DNA from: Tritrichomonas musculus
Lineage: Eukaryota; Parabasalia; Tritrichomonadida; Tritrichomonadidae
Assembly: GCA_039105265.1 (NCBI GenBank)
Contig: JAPFFF010000014.1
Span: 1,240,001 to 1,304,000, forward strand
DNA: 64,000 nt
Reading direction: 5' to 3'
A program made the translations under genes and the position numbers. Of this stretch, positions 52,901-62,064 are shown in pieces. A model generated the notes under the pieces. The model saw only the letters and a program-made list of their open reading frames with translations, was not told the DNA's origin and did not search any database. Every line of letters begins with the position of its first letter. Within the stretch, counting starts at the first letter, position 1.

Positions 52901-52987
52901 ATTTGGCGATAATTTGCATTTAATCGAATTTGAGATTACAGAGCCTTCGCAAATTTCATGTAATGCATATCCAACTTTTCGATTCAT
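49964..52987 (-). CDS. Beta-propeller protein of the SF3B3/DDB1/CPSF-A family (SF3B3-like favoured)
   Basis: 1007 residues of beta-rich sequence. The start (VGYALHEICEGSVISNSIKC, then FFILAKRKELVFFEI) matches the sVt.Sv.G.f......i.ar...Lel pattern of the family's first propeller. The end (NIFDYLPQDMQTEIAGTVKK, then NPGEIRNFIESLL) matches the family's C-terminal helices, and the P-[EV]-I-xx-x-[LI]-E spacing is closest to SF3B3/Rse1. SF3B3 is part of the U2 snRNP SF3b complex; DDB1 would link to the nearby cullin; CPSF160 acts in 3'-end formation. The protein is shorter than usual (about 1150-1250) and divergent, so the exact member is open. Confidence 0.6.
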   Translation of the reverse strand: MNRKVGYALHEICEGSVISNSIKCKLSPNQKPFFILAKRKELVFFEITENGIHPLYKVPFTKTIVSLRVLTSISLGKPNGSDMIVVFFHDFSYIVFSDPKRIKYRYLPVETDEISNYICETHHKNPILFTLNKIGQLSFWSAIDKPNKVYNISCPDQKIIDLKFLPHQTIRLAMLTDTDAGSRCVKTFTFNRKLLILEELTRLCVNQLVDSTSSIIIPFSHGDHEKPVYLVLGTETITLVFKTGVVNVDSPFNGSPPQCFCELGGWSSLVGTTSGSLFGLYFDNQFTIFKICDIDILPTSIAKIDGNIFYIGSSYGDSVFAQISNNSIQILQQIPQFTPVNSISTFCDNVGSIFLTQGNDKASCISELKTGTIFNKEVDINIPFIESVFSACGHYLILSLYNEKSACIDCNTYENTTIDRFLTDCETLAILPRDENSFFQVCSRTIRAIGPGTNDIAINYDSDIIYSTTDGENILLLFSDNAEIVTQELEPIAQFHFQNSQAYKAAFHQGMVAVSFYTNEIHLLSTSEIISSIKIPEDDLIVFLHFLKFKDEIILVSFSENGAITRYDLPDMRAIDHVQLGYHIKSIVKINTNKKHSELTDTLFINGTSPVLFYPDGSFSSVICDPHSISCSIEDTKFAIVANSSLQIGSLNCNNICTILPKKCESRPLHFSVHKEPLSLFVSFERTDCFAISSFLLPSFSQAFTHIFRQYEEITSIYYHESLKTTFFGTAFNSPKSPLKGMIFGVKELFNKFTIIGQEEIDGNVFTISSSKPNNLIIGSTLKLFIMSVSLEFNGKLKMETLQIVPTEAIPRSISILDTLIIYFGSTKVITVLQEQKDGTYIKYDEIIIRSKIHTGFIGRPITSHSCHAFTIDNEKTLTISMFKFKDGNVTLNQLTTFELDGPVSFFQIIRNGFGLISTRNGSLYALQEYSRDHTMLLKKVASEISVKLPFNESDSKILNASILNIFDYLPQDMQTEIAGTVKKNPGEIRNFIESLLHALSLMCSTQ

Positions 52988-53454
52988 TTATAAATTCTAA
53001 TATGATTTCATTTTTGATGCGAAAAAAGTGCAAAAAAAATTCTATCTATTTCATCAATTTTGATGGAAAGTTTCTCATTTAGTATATCAAATTAATTTTT
53101 TACAAATTTACAGTTCCAATCGTTAAAAGTTTTAAAATGCTGATATAGATATAGATATCGCATAGATACAAATCTTATTTCCAAAGTTATTTAAAGCCCA
53201 AATTTAAAGTATTTTGTTAAACTGGTTAGATATATTAATCATTTTCCCCTTAATTGTTTTGAATATGTATAATATCCAAGAAATTAAATTTTGATATTTT
53301 ACAATATTTCTTTTATTGCCTCATAAACTTTAATAATTGCAAATGTATATATAAAAAGAAAATGCTCAAAAGTATATTTATCTAATATGAATGAGAATCA
53401 AAAGATTAAATAACTTGACATTTGATCTAAAAAAATTATAAAGCATATAATAAA
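52988..53454. promoter_or_regulatory. Shared upstream region of the divergent SF3B3-like and derlin-like genes
   Basis: 467 AT-rich bases between opposed starts. A run of imperfect ATAGAT/AGATATAG repeats lies near 53150. No known motif is seen. Confidence 0.35.
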
Positions 53455-54072
53455 TTGTTTGAAATTACATCAGCGCCTATATCACGATTTTTAACTGCGA
53501 TTTCTTTCTTCATATCATTGCTTTTATATTTCAGAATTATTAATACATTTCAAGTTTATTTCAATATTGATCAAATAATATATAATAATGAACTCTGGCG
53601 TCCATTTACGGCAATTTTTTGTTTTGGCCCCTTTGAATTCGAAACGGTTTTTAATTTAATTAAATTTATTTATTATTCTGCAGAAATAGAGGCCTCAGTA
53701 TATAAAGAAAAACCAGCAGATTTTATTGTTTTTTTGGTATTTGGGTCCATTTTTATTTGGATTTATGCTGCATTTATGCCTGTTGTTTATCTTGGTGAAC
53801 CTTTTTCATTTTACTTTTTTTATTACTGGGGAAAAAGAATTGCAAGTAACATGAACTGGCATTTCAGACTAATTTCGCCTATATGGGTATCAATGATTCT
53901 TCTTATTGCTGGAATAGTCAAAGGTGGCTTGTCATTTGTTTTGTCTGAATTGGTAGGCTATTGTGCAGCTCATTTATACTTTTTCATTCATGATGTTCTA
54001 AACTTGAAGTATGAAAAACATTTTTTGTGTCTATCTCCTGCTGCAAACTCATTCCTTTCGGAACATTTATAG
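53455..54072 (+). CDS. Derlin (ER-associated degradation channel component)
   Basis: 205 residues from TTG 53455. The sequence has the derlin layout: a short N-terminus (FEITSAPISRFLTAISFF, like the sIPpvTR.l family start), QVYFNIDQIIYNNELWRPFT matching the f.l.fn...i....qiWRl.T block, then FGPFEFETVFNLIKFIYYS and further membrane segments. Rhomboid-type catalytic residues are absent, as expected. Derlins move misfolded proteins out of the ER. No in-frame ATG exists between the upstream stop (53428) and this TTG, which lies in AAATTG where other genes here have AAATG. The true start is either TTG, an indel, or an unseen 5' exon. Confidence 0.75.
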   Translation: MFEITSAPISRFLTAISFFISLLLYFRIINTFQVYFNIDQIIYNNELWRPFTAIFCFGPFEFETVFNLIKFIYYSAEIEASVYKEKPADFIVFLVFGSIFIWIYAAFMPVVYLGEPFSFYFFYYWGKRIASNMNWHFRLISPIWVSMILLIAGIVKGGLSFVLSELVGYCAAHLYFFIHDVLNLKYEKHFLCLSPAANSFLSEHL

Positions 54073-54378
54073 ATTGTATCAATATATATTGTGTTTGTAT
54101 ATTTTATTATTAAAATTATATTAATTTAAATATTCGTTAATATAAACATTGATATACATTGTAATTCAGATGTTAAAATGATTTTTTTATGTATATTTTT
54201 TATTACATCAACGATACTAATTCAGCAGCGAGTATTGCATTGTGAGCTATTTTTGGAATCTTTTGATGTAAGATATAAAATATATTATTTATAAAGAGAA
54301 AATATTGTTAAAAAAATTTTAGAAAAAAATGTTTACTTATAAAAATCATACTAATTTAATTTTTTCTTTATCAAAGTG

Positions 54379-54450
54379 TCCGACATCGTTCAGCGGTTAG
54401 GATACGTGGTTTTCATCCACGGGATCGGGGTTCGACTCCCCGTGTCGGAA
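54379..54450 (+). tRNA. tRNA-Glu (TTC)
   Basis: A complete 72-base cloverleaf. The acceptor stem is TCCGACA/TGTCGGA with discriminator A. The D-arm is TCGTTCAGCGGTTAGGATA. The anticodon stem is CGTGG/CCACG with loop TTTTCAT, giving anticodon TTC. The T-arm is CGGGG-TTCGACT-CCCCG, with B-box GGTTCGACTCC. No intron, CCA not encoded. A T-run at 54457-54465 is the Pol III terminator. Confidence 0.95.
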
Positions 54451-54456
54451 AAACAT

Positions 54457-54465
54457 TTTTTTTTC
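54457..54465 (+). terminator. Pol III terminator of tRNA-Glu
   Basis: An uninterrupted T-run begins six bases after the discriminator base. Confidence 0.75.
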
Positions 54466-54630
54466 TAATTTTTTTTGGAATATGAAAATAAGCTTGGAAA
54501 AGAATTCAATATTTTACGCTTTAATACTTTGAAGAAATAATATATTAAATTATCAAATAATTTAATTTAGAAAAACATCTCGTTTCAGCACAATTTTGTC
54601 TATTCAAAAAAGAAATTTTTTTTTATATTT

Positions 54631-55686
54631 TTATATTGTTGATTCCTGTATGTTTGTAAGCCTATATCTTGTACAAATTTCTTTAAATGTATTATCAAGT
54701 TCTTTGTGTAAAGTTTTCTTCATCTCAAGTGGGACTGGAGGAAGTTTATTTTCTCCTTCATCAAATTCTGATGTAGTGGATCTTGAAGCACTTGAAGGAG
54801 AAGATACTGATTGAGAGCCAAAACGTTTGCTTGGTGATCGAACTCCACCTGAAACTGAACCTGATACTGAGTCTGCTTGACGAGCTTGAACTGGGTCATA
54901 TGTATTGACTTTAACTTTCCTTGTAATTCTATTATATTTACGAATAATTTTCTTTCTAAAACTCTCTGATTCATTATCAATCATCTGTTTTCTTTGTTTT
55001 TCAATTAAAGTTACATTCTGAGATAATTTTTGTTGAAGTTCTGTTAATTCCTGTCTTTGCTTGTCAAGTAAAGAATTAACTTGCTTTTTATAAATTTCTT
55101 CAAATTCTGTTTGCCTTTTCTTAAGCTCTTTGACTTGAACATCTTTAGCTTCATCACGCAATTCGCTTGCCAAAGTAAAATCTCCACTAAAGCCTGCCTG
55201 AAGAGCTCTTTTATTAAGGTCATCAAATTTGTCAATAGGGCGGTTCATTAGAGCCTTAAACTGCTCAAAAAGGTCTTCTTCAAATAATTTGAGTTGATGA
55301 ATTTGAGTATTTTGTTTTTCAATAAATTCGTCAGTGATGGCTCTTCTGGCATTGATTTCATTTCGATTTTGAATAGATAAGGCAGCACGACGCCTTTTGG
55401 AGTATTCTTTAGCTAATTCGTCGCATCCTAGAATTAAAAAATCGCAATATTGTTTAATGATATCATTTGATTGCCTTTCTGATAAGTTAAAGATCCTTTG
55501 TTGAAGATCATCAGCATCTTCAAACCTCATTTCTTGTATTGCTTTTATTTGTTGTTCTTTTAATTCCTCTATACTTAAATTACTTTGAGATTCTATTGAG
55601 TACTGTGGATCATATTCGTATGTACCAGTAAAGCTTCCATCATAATTGGGATATGGTGGATCTATTTGATTGTCTGAGCCACTCAT
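54631..55686 (-). CDS. Coiled-coil protein with UVR-like repeats
   Basis: 351 residues. The N-terminus is short and Tyr/Pro/Gly-rich. A long helical region (about 38-245) follows, containing two UVR-like stretches: LKEQQIKAIQEMRFEDADDL near residue 45 and KRALQAGFSGDFTLASELRD near 165. Then comes a coiled coil (KQVNSLLDKQRQELTELQQK), a disordered Ser-rich segment (VSGSVSGGVRSPSKRFGSQS) and a short C-terminal helix. Proteins with this build are abundant in trichomonads, which supports the host assignment; their function is largely unknown and a cytoskeletal role is guesswork. Its start context is TATATAAATG. Confidence 0.6.
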   Translation of the reverse strand: MSGSDNQIDPPYPNYDGSFTGTYEYDPQYSIESQSNLSIEELKEQQIKAIQEMRFEDADDLQQRIFNLSERQSNDIIKQYCDFLILGCDELAKEYSKRRRAALSIQNRNEINARRAITDEFIEKQNTQIHQLKLFEEDLFEQFKALMNRPIDKFDDLNKRALQAGFSGDFTLASELRDEAKDVQVKELKKRQTEFEEIYKKQVNSLLDKQRQELTELQQKLSQNVTLIEKQRKQMIDNESESFRKKIIRKYNRITRKVKVNTYDPVQARQADSVSGSVSGGVRSPSKRFGSQSVSSPSSASRSTTSEFDEGENKLPPVPLEMKKTLHKELDNTFKEICTRYRLTNIQESTI

Positions 55687-56184
55687 TTATATAAAAAACT
55701 AAATCAATTATGTAAAAAAACCAAAAAGTGTCGATTAATAGTCTCAGAAAAAAATCACGATCAATAAAGGTGAATATATAAGCAAAAAAATGATGTTTTT
55801 TAAAAATTGGCGGTTTTATATTATTTTACAAGGAAGATCAAAAACCTTAATAAGAAAAAATAAGCAATGGTGATTTTCATAAATTTTATATAAGCTTGAT
55901 AGAAATTCTTAAATGAAGATGCTGAAATATAGATCGGCAAACAGAATTCTCTATTGAAAAAGCAAAAGAACATGAAAGAGAAATATTAAATGTGTATGAT
56001 AATGTGCTCAGGAAAGTGATGTAAAACAAAATAATAAATTATTAACTTTTTATGTAGAATTTATTTGAGGTACTTTTTTAAAAAATGTAATTCTTGTTCT
56101 TGTGTCTAGTCTTTTTACAAACAATAAATTGATAATAGCTAAGGAATTAAGAGAAAAGAAATTATAAAGCATAGCCTGAAATCG
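55687..56184. other. Spacer between two minus-strand genes
   Basis: About 500 bases holding the 3' end of the upstream gene and the promoter of the UVR-repeat gene. Nothing else is recognised. Confidence 0.4.
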
Positions 56185-57072
56185 TCATTTTGAATTGGAA
56201 CGAGAAAATCTGAGCTTATTACTTGTCTGCTTTTTAGCTTCTGTCATCAATTTTTTAAGCCTATTGAATTTTGAAGGTTTGAATGTTGCCATGAGCTTTG
56301 ACTCTGGTGTCATTCTAGGAACAATCGTTTTCATTGGATACCAATACTTTTCAAATACATTTACACTGATTTCACGGAATTTTGCAGCATAATGGCTATA
56401 ATCTTCATCGTCAAATTCATCGAAATCATCAAAGTCATTTTGACCTTGGTTTTGGCTTTGCATCTGTTCTTGTTCTTGTTCTTCTTCGAGATTTTGATCT
56501 TGAAACTGATTATTCTGCATTTGTCGTTGATTTCCTCTGCGAGAAGGAGGAGATGGAGAAGGTATTTGAGAAGACGATTCATTATTCTTTTGAACAGAGT
56601 TATTCAAAGATGGTGATTCGTAAGAATTTGAATTAAAGTCATTAGAATTACGAAGTTGTTGAGGAGGCGATTTATTATTTGGATTTGCCCAAGATTGTGG
56701 CGAAAATGATGATTGTTGACGATTTGGATCATCATAATCATTATTCATATTAATATTATCATCGTTACTATTGTTATATTGTTGCTGTTGTTGTTGTTGT
56801 TGATTTTGATTCATAAAATCAAAATTATTATTATTGTTTTGCTTAATTTTTTGGCTATTAATTTTTGGTTTTACAACATCGATTGAAATAAAGTCATCAT
56901 CTGTGTCAATTGGATTTTCTTTGTAATTTGTTTGATTGAAAAAGTCAACAGGTCGATTATCAGAAGTGAGAATTGGAATAAGGCATCCGAAATATTCGGG
57001 AATTTGAGCTCCGTTATGTAAATCTCTTAATGTTGATTGTACGAAAAGATCCCAAGGAGAATTTAAATTCAT
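56185..57072 (-). CDS. Asn/Gln-rich hypothetical protein with conserved-looking ends
   Basis: 295 residues. The N-terminal 80 residues look folded (SPWDLFVQSTLRDLHNGAQI, then PEYFGCLIPILTSDNRPVDF). The middle (80-225) is low complexity, with runs of Asn, Gln and Ser and a Glu/Gln stretch near 195-215. The C-terminal 70 residues are basic and helical (FEKYWYPMKTIVPRM, then FNRLKKLMTEAKKQTSNKL). No family is recognised. Prion-like middle segments of this type occur in RNA-binding and regulatory proteins, but nothing here proves that. Confidence 0.55.
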   Translation of the reverse strand: MNLNSPWDLFVQSTLRDLHNGAQIPEYFGCLIPILTSDNRPVDFFNQTNYKENPIDTDDDFISIDVVKPKINSQKIKQNNNNNFDFMNQNQQQQQQQQYNNSNDDNINMNNDYDDPNRQQSSFSPQSWANPNNKSPPQQLRNSNDFNSNSYESPSLNNSVQKNNESSSQIPSPSPPSRRGNQRQMQNNQFQDQNLEEEQEQEQMQSQNQGQNDFDDFDEFDDEDYSHYAAKFREISVNVFEKYWYPMKTIVPRMTPESKLMATFKPSKFNRLKKLMTEAKKQTSNKLRFSRSNSK

Positions 57073-57294
57073 TTGTTGTACGTTTAATTTGTTCTACTTT
57101 TAGAAAGTATATTTGATTGTATAAATTGAAATCTAAAGAAAAAGTTATAAATAAAAATTTTCAAAAAAAAACTCGAAAAGAGAGATAAGTATTCATAAAT
57201 AAAAATAGGAATTGGCACAATTAGTTAAAAAGCATGATTCGACATATTTTATTATTTACAAAAAATTTACAAAATTAATAAAAAAAAAAAAAAA

Positions 57295-60200
57295 TCATTC
57301 TGTATCAGTATCAGTATCAGAATTTTGAATTCTTCTTGGTGTTGGTAGATCAGGTAAAGGGAAATTAATTCTTCTTCTTGGAGATGAAGAAACATTTCCT
57401 CCTGGAGGAAGTAATGGAAATAGTTTTCTTTTTGAAGGCGTTCTTGGTGGTTTAACAGGTGGCTGCTTAGGAGGATGTGGAGGATCGCATTGAATTTGAC
57501 TTTCAACTCTTCCAGCATTAGTGCGTGGTGAATGTCGGTGAGTTGATGGCATAATTGGTAATCTAGGTGCGGGCTTCAATTCGTCAATATATAGAAGAAA
57601 TTGTTCACTGTCAACTCCTTGGAGCCAATTTACTGGTTCTAAGAGGCTTGTGAGAACTTCAGCTGCTGTAGGCCTTTCATTTGGATCTCTTGAGGCACAT
57701 TTTTCAATAATATTCGCCAGTTTCGGATTGCATTGGGTAGCGGTACTATCATTACTCTCAATGCTCTCGTTTGAACTTTCATATCGTTCAAATTTGATGA
57801 TACCATTTGAACTTGGTGGCCTTCCTGTAATTACAAAATATGAAACCGCAGCAAATGAGTAAATGTCAATTTTATCATTAACAACAATTTCAGATTCAGT
57901 AAGAAGCTCTGGGGCTTTGTAATCAGGATCATGAAGTCTAATTATTTCTTTTTCACCACTTTGAATACTACAATTAAAGTCTCCCATATAAGGCCTAAAA
58001 TTTTCATCAAATAAAATGTCATTTGGTGTTAAATCGCAATGAACTATTTTTTGTTGGTGAAGGTGAGATAAAACACTGATCATTGTGTAAATTATTTTCA
58101 TTTTGAGAAGTTGTGATATTTTTTGGTTTCCGATGATGTCATAAAGGTTCCCTTTTTCCATTGCTTTGAAAAAAATAACTGGTTTCTTAATAGGATCCAC
58201 AGCAAAAAGGTCATAGCCAAGGAGAGGTATTATAGCTGGATGTTTCACTCTTGCATATGTTTCGATTTCTCTAATTAAACTTTTCTGAGCTGCATAATTA
58301 TATGTTATTTCATTATTATTAATTTCTGCATTTTGAGGATTGCTTTCATTTTGATGATTTGTAATTGTTTTTATTTGTTTAGCAACAACATGTTTGCTCT
58401 TTTGTGTTCGTTTGTACATAAATGATATTGTATTAAAATCAGTTTCTGTGATATGCGAAAGAAGACCATATTTATTACGCCTTTTGATGCAATTCGAAAG
58501 ATTCAGATCAGGATTTTCTTGTTCTTGTCGAATTCTTTTTGTTTCGAAATCGAGTTTTTGGACATACTTCATGTATTTTTTATAATCTGCTCCTTTAATT
58601 AAGTCTTTTTCAGTTAAATTACTTAGTACGCGTACAACTTCAGTTGCTATCGGTCTCTGCTCTGGATTATGAGCCCAGCATCTCTTGATAAGTGATGCAA
58701 GAACAGGAGGATCATCAATGGGCGGTCTTTCTTCGTTTTGAATTCTTCTAACTTTTTCAATATCTGGAAGTTCTTTGAATGGTTTTTTACCACTAACAAT
58801 ACGATACATTATCATTCCAAATGAAAAAATGTCAACTGATGGTGTGTATTCGTCTTCGTTGTTCCTGATTTCTGGGGCACAATAAAGGGGAGATCCAAAC
58901 TTTGTTGATGCATCCATAAGATATTTTTCAGTTCTTTTTGCTTGATTAAAATCGCAAATAACTGGCTCTTTATTTTGATTAAACATGATATTGTCTAGCT
59001 TAAGATCTCGGTGTATAACTCTATTGTTCCGTGTGTGCATGTATTCAAGTGCTGAAGCAATACCATATAAAGTTTTCATCTTATCAGTAGGGCCAAAGTT
59101 AGCTTCATCATGAAGCATGTCTTTCAAAGTTTTGTTTGGCATATAATCTAGTGCTACAAGAGGAATTGGAGTTCTGTTTTCAAAATTTAATAAATTATGC
59201 CCGACCATTTTGATAATTGCCGGATGGTTCATACTTATCAAAACTTCAACTTCACGTAATAAGTAAATTTGCATGTTAATATCAGATTGTATATGATTAT
59301 CGTATCTCTTTAGAGCAAGATTAACACCAGGAGCACTTTTGAGAGAAGCATGATACACGCTTGCATATGATCCTTTGCCTATTAAATTTTCATTAGTGAA
59401 AGCAATATCTGATGAATTAAATAGGAAGTCGGATAATAATTTTGGATGCCCAGAAGTATATTTCCTTTGAGATGGAAACAATGTGTCAAATTTTTCAATG
59501 TAAGAAGAATATGTAAAAAAGTCAACGCCTGGGATAATTTCAATTGGTTGTCGAAGAGCAGTAAGAACGTCTGTTGCTGACGGTCGTTTCAATGGATTAG
59601 CATCACAACATTGACGCATTAATTTTAAAATTGAAGGATGACAAGTTTGGGAAGCTTTTTCATCATTGGCAAAAAGCTCGCACATAATAATGCCAAGCGA
59701 ATATATATTTGCAGCTGGAGTTGTTGCAAATGTATCAACTTCTGGAGCATGATAAACAGTATTGTCGAACCTAAAGCAGTGGTCAAAAGAGCAAAGTCTT
59801 ACTTCCATTAAAATATCAAATCTTAATCTTTCTGGAACAATATCTGGATGTACAAATCCAAGTTTATGCATGTATTCAAGAGCAGATGCTAATCCATATA
59901 TAGCCTTAACACGGCTTGTAGGAGTTAAAAAATTGTTAGAATCCTCTGAAAGGGATTCGCGAAGTGTTCCTCGAGGCAAAAATTCAAGTCTAAGTGTTCC
60001 TTGAGTTAAAGAATGGTCCATTAAGCGAATTATTGCAGGATGTTTCAAGTTCTGAAGAGCTTTAATTTCAAATTCCAAAGATTGCATTGCATGATAATCA
60101 TCTGAAAACCCATGGTTGTATTGTTTGAGGACGTAGTACATCTCGCTTTGAAAAGTATTAACACGGTATGTTGTGTATAATGAACATTGATCAATGACAA

Positions 60201-60309
60201 CTTCATAATGCTGTTCGGCTGTTGTTATATAATTTGGAAGAACTGATTGGCGAGTCGGGTCTTTAGTACGCAAGGGCTTCCGTAAAGGGCGAGTAATCGA
60301 AGGCCTCAT
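57295..60309 (-). CDS. Triple protein kinase: pseudokinase, kinase and degenerate kinase in tandem
   Basis: 1004 residues with three kinase-like domains. Domain 1 (about 35-260) has VLKQY as its Lys motif but VHPDIVPERL for HRDxKxxN and CSFDH for DFG, so it should be inactive. Domain 2 (about 305-570) looks competent: IGKGSYASVYHASL (P-loop), LALKRY, VIHRDLKLDNIMF, FGSPLYCAPEI (activation end), with DFN in place of DFG. Domain 3 (about 625-895) lacks a Gly loop and has VAKQI, IVHCDLTPNDILF and GDFN, so it is probably weak or inactive. Each domain ends with a similar RPTA.(D/E)VL motif, showing internal triplication. The tail (900-1004) is Pro/Arg-rich (PPHPPKQPPVKPPRTPSK). It is Ser/Thr or TKL-like. 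Signalling role; substrates unknown. Confidence 0.85.
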   Translation of the reverse strand: MRPSITRPLRKPLRTKDPTRQSVLPNYITTAEQHYEVVIDQCSLYTTYRVNTFQSEMYYVLKQYNHGFSDDYHAMQSLEFEIKALQNLKHPAIIRLMDHSLTQGTLRLEFLPRGTLRESLSEDSNNFLTPTSRVKAIYGLASALEYMHKLGFVHPDIVPERLRFDILMEVRLCSFDHCFRFDNTVYHAPEVDTFATTPAANIYSLGIIMCELFANDEKASQTCHPSILKLMRQCCDANPLKRPSATDVLTALRQPIEIIPGVDFFTYSSYIEKFDTLFPSQRKYTSGHPKLLSDFLFNSSDIAFTNENLIGKGSYASVYHASLKSAPGVNLALKRYDNHIQSDINMQIYLLREVEVLISMNHPAIIKMVGHNLLNFENRTPIPLVALDYMPNKTLKDMLHDEANFGPTDKMKTLYGIASALEYMHTRNNRVIHRDLKLDNIMFNQNKEPVICDFNQAKRTEKYLMDASTKFGSPLYCAPEIRNNEDEYTPSVDIFSFGMIMYRIVSGKKPFKELPDIEKVRRIQNEERPPIDDPPVLASLIKRCWAHNPEQRPIATEVVRVLSNLTEKDLIKGADYKKYMKYVQKLDFETKRIRQEQENPDLNLSNCIKRRNKYGLLSHITETDFNTISFMYKRTQKSKHVVAKQIKTITNHQNESNPQNAEINNNEITYNYAAQKSLIREIETYARVKHPAIIPLLGYDLFAVDPIKKPVIFFKAMEKGNLYDIIGNQKISQLLKMKIIYTMISVLSHLHQQKIVHCDLTPNDILFDENFRPYMGDFNCSIQSGEKEIIRLHDPDYKAPELLTESEIVVNDKIDIYSFAAVSYFVITGRPPSSNGIIKFERYESSNESIESNDSTATQCNPKLANIIEKCASRDPNERPTAAEVLTSLLEPVNWLQGVDSEQFLLYIDELKPAPRLPIMPSTHRHSPRTNAGRVESQIQCDPPHPPKQPPVKPPRTPSKRKLFPLLPPGGNVSSSPRRRINFPLPDLPTPRRIQNSDTDTDTE

Positions 60310-60629
60310 GCTTTTTATTCCACTTTTTCAAAGAAAAGGATTTGAGCTTTAAATTTTGCTCGTTATTCAAAAAGACATTTGTTTAAATTCAATAAAAATA
60401 TTCAAAAAATTGTGTAAATATTTATTTTTATTCTCACAACTTTTCATTGTTTAATTCAAAATTTTGATAGAAAATTCATTCAAAAAACAACGTTAGGCAA
60501 AAATGGGTTGGAACTTCAAAGTTTTAAGATGAATTTTCGTCAAATTACTCATTTCAAAAAAAAAATAAATTTGATTTAAAAAATAAAAGATAAATAAAAT
60601 TAAAAAATGTGAACCAATGTTCTAATGAT
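60310..60629. other. Spacer between uL3 and the triple kinase
   Basis: 320 AT-rich bases holding the 3' end of the uL3 gene and the upstream region of the kinase. No TCAYW initiator is obvious near the kinase ATG. Confidence 0.4.
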
Positions 60630-61811
60630 TTATTGTTTAGCTGCTTCTTTCTTAGCAACCTTAAGTTTTCCGAGGAATTTATTGCGTTCTTCTTTGGTCT
60701 GGAAACGTCCATGTCCAAACTTGGATGATGTGTCGATCCATTTAAGGTTGATATCTTCTGTGGCAACACGGCGAGTGTTAACGTTGATAGTCTTACGGAG
60801 AGTGATTGGACGCTTTGTAGTTCCAGCAACTGAACCTTTGATCATTAAGAAGTCATTAGTAATATTTCCATAACGAACAAAGCCACCCATTGGGTTGATA
60901 GACTTCTTTGTAAGGTCGAATTGAGTTGAACCTGTTTCATCTTGTTGTCCCTCAGTTGGTGCTGGTGTGATTCTGTAGATTCTCTTGTTCATTTCTGTAC
61001 GGTGGTGGAAACCGTTGTTACCTGCACGTGCGACAGTCCATAAGATACGACGTGGGATGAATGGGCCGATACAGGCAACCTTCCTGCGTCCACGGTGGGT
61101 CTTCTTTTGAAGCCTCTTTGCGCCATAACGATGGATAACACCTTCCCATCCACGTCCTTTTCCGACGGAAATGCAATCGATTTGTTCTCCTTCAGCGAAA
61201 ACATCTGAAACCTTAACATTCTTTTCGAGGAGCGAAACAGCGAAATCAACTTTGGCGTTGACATCACCTCCGTTGACTTGTACTTCAATGAGATCAGCTT
61301 TCTTTGAACCAAGCTTGATTTGTGCTGGTTGTGTGTGAGCAATAACACGGATGACTGAAGCTTCAGCCTTGAGTTTTTCGATACGTTTCTTCATGTCTTC
61401 TTGTTTCTCTGAAAGATGTGAGAAGGCCTTCTTCTTGGCTCTGTAAAAGTTCTTGTAAAAGTTACGCATAACTTCTGGACCGATGAAGCTTGACCAGGCG
61501 GTTGTAACTGGTTTGAGACCTTGTGGTGTTTCTTTGTAACCGATGATTCCGATAACGACCATTGGTGGTGTTTCGATAAGAGAAACTGCTTCAACAGCTT
61601 CCTTCTTGTTAAGACGTGAACCTGCACGAACGATTTCACGAACAACATGGGTCATTCCAGCTTTGAATCCAATGAATGCTTGAAGTTGTGGTTTTTGTGT
61701 TTGGTCGTCCTTTGGCCATGACCTTATTCTTCCACGGATATGGCGACTTCGGCAACGTGGAAGAAATCCGAGAGAACCACGACGGGGGGCTGCATATTTC
61801 CTATGACTCAT
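60630..61811 (-). CDS. RPL3: 60S ribosomal protein L3 (uL3)
   Basis: 393 residues, the normal eukaryotic length. The start MSHRKYAAPRRGSLGFLPR is diagnostic. The core has GKGRGWEGVIHRYGAKRLQK, KTHRGRRKVACIGPFIPRRI and RAGNNGFHHRTEMNKRIYRI. uL3 sits at the peptidyl-transferase centre. The residue at the tip of its central extension, Trp255 in yeast, is Phe251 here (CIGPFIP instead of CIGAWHP), while the His that is methylated in yeast (243) is kept at 239. The gene is clearly GC-richer than its neighbours, as expected for high expression. Divergent from the next gene with about 250 bases between starts. Confidence 0.97.
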   Translation of the reverse strand: MSHRKYAAPRRGSLGFLPRCRSRHIRGRIRSWPKDDQTQKPQLQAFIGFKAGMTHVVREIVRAGSRLNKKEAVEAVSLIETPPMVVIGIIGYKETPQGLKPVTTAWSSFIGPEVMRNFYKNFYRAKKKAFSHLSEKQEDMKKRIEKLKAEASVIRVIAHTQPAQIKLGSKKADLIEVQVNGGDVNAKVDFAVSLLEKNVKVSDVFAEGEQIDCISVGKGRGWEGVIHRYGAKRLQKKTHRGRRKVACIGPFIPRRILWTVARAGNNGFHHRTEMNKRIYRITPAPTEGQQDETGSTQFDLTKKSINPMGGFVRYGNITNDFLMIKGSVAGTTKRPITLRKTINVNTRRVATEDINLKWIDTSSKFGHGRFQTKEERNKFLGKLKVAKKEAAKQ

Positions 61812-62064
61812 ATTTCAAAAGGCCAACAAAGTCAAATTCAAATGGTCTGTTTGATTCTTTCATATCCATCATTCACAATTTATTAAATGTCTTTATTTAA
61901 AAAGTTAAAAGAAATTCAAAGTATAATTGTATGTTGATTAAATGAGATTTTACAAAAAGTTTCTTGTTTTTTGAGATTATATTGAATTGTAAATGTATCC
62001 TAGAATTTTTAAACGGCAGGTAGTACTCAATACAGCCATTCTATATAAAAAAAAAACAAATTAA

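Noticed and set aside
49964-52987. Firm assignment as DDB1 partner of the neighbouring cullin
   Set aside because: The C-terminal spacing fits SF3B3 better and gene proximity means little in this genome.
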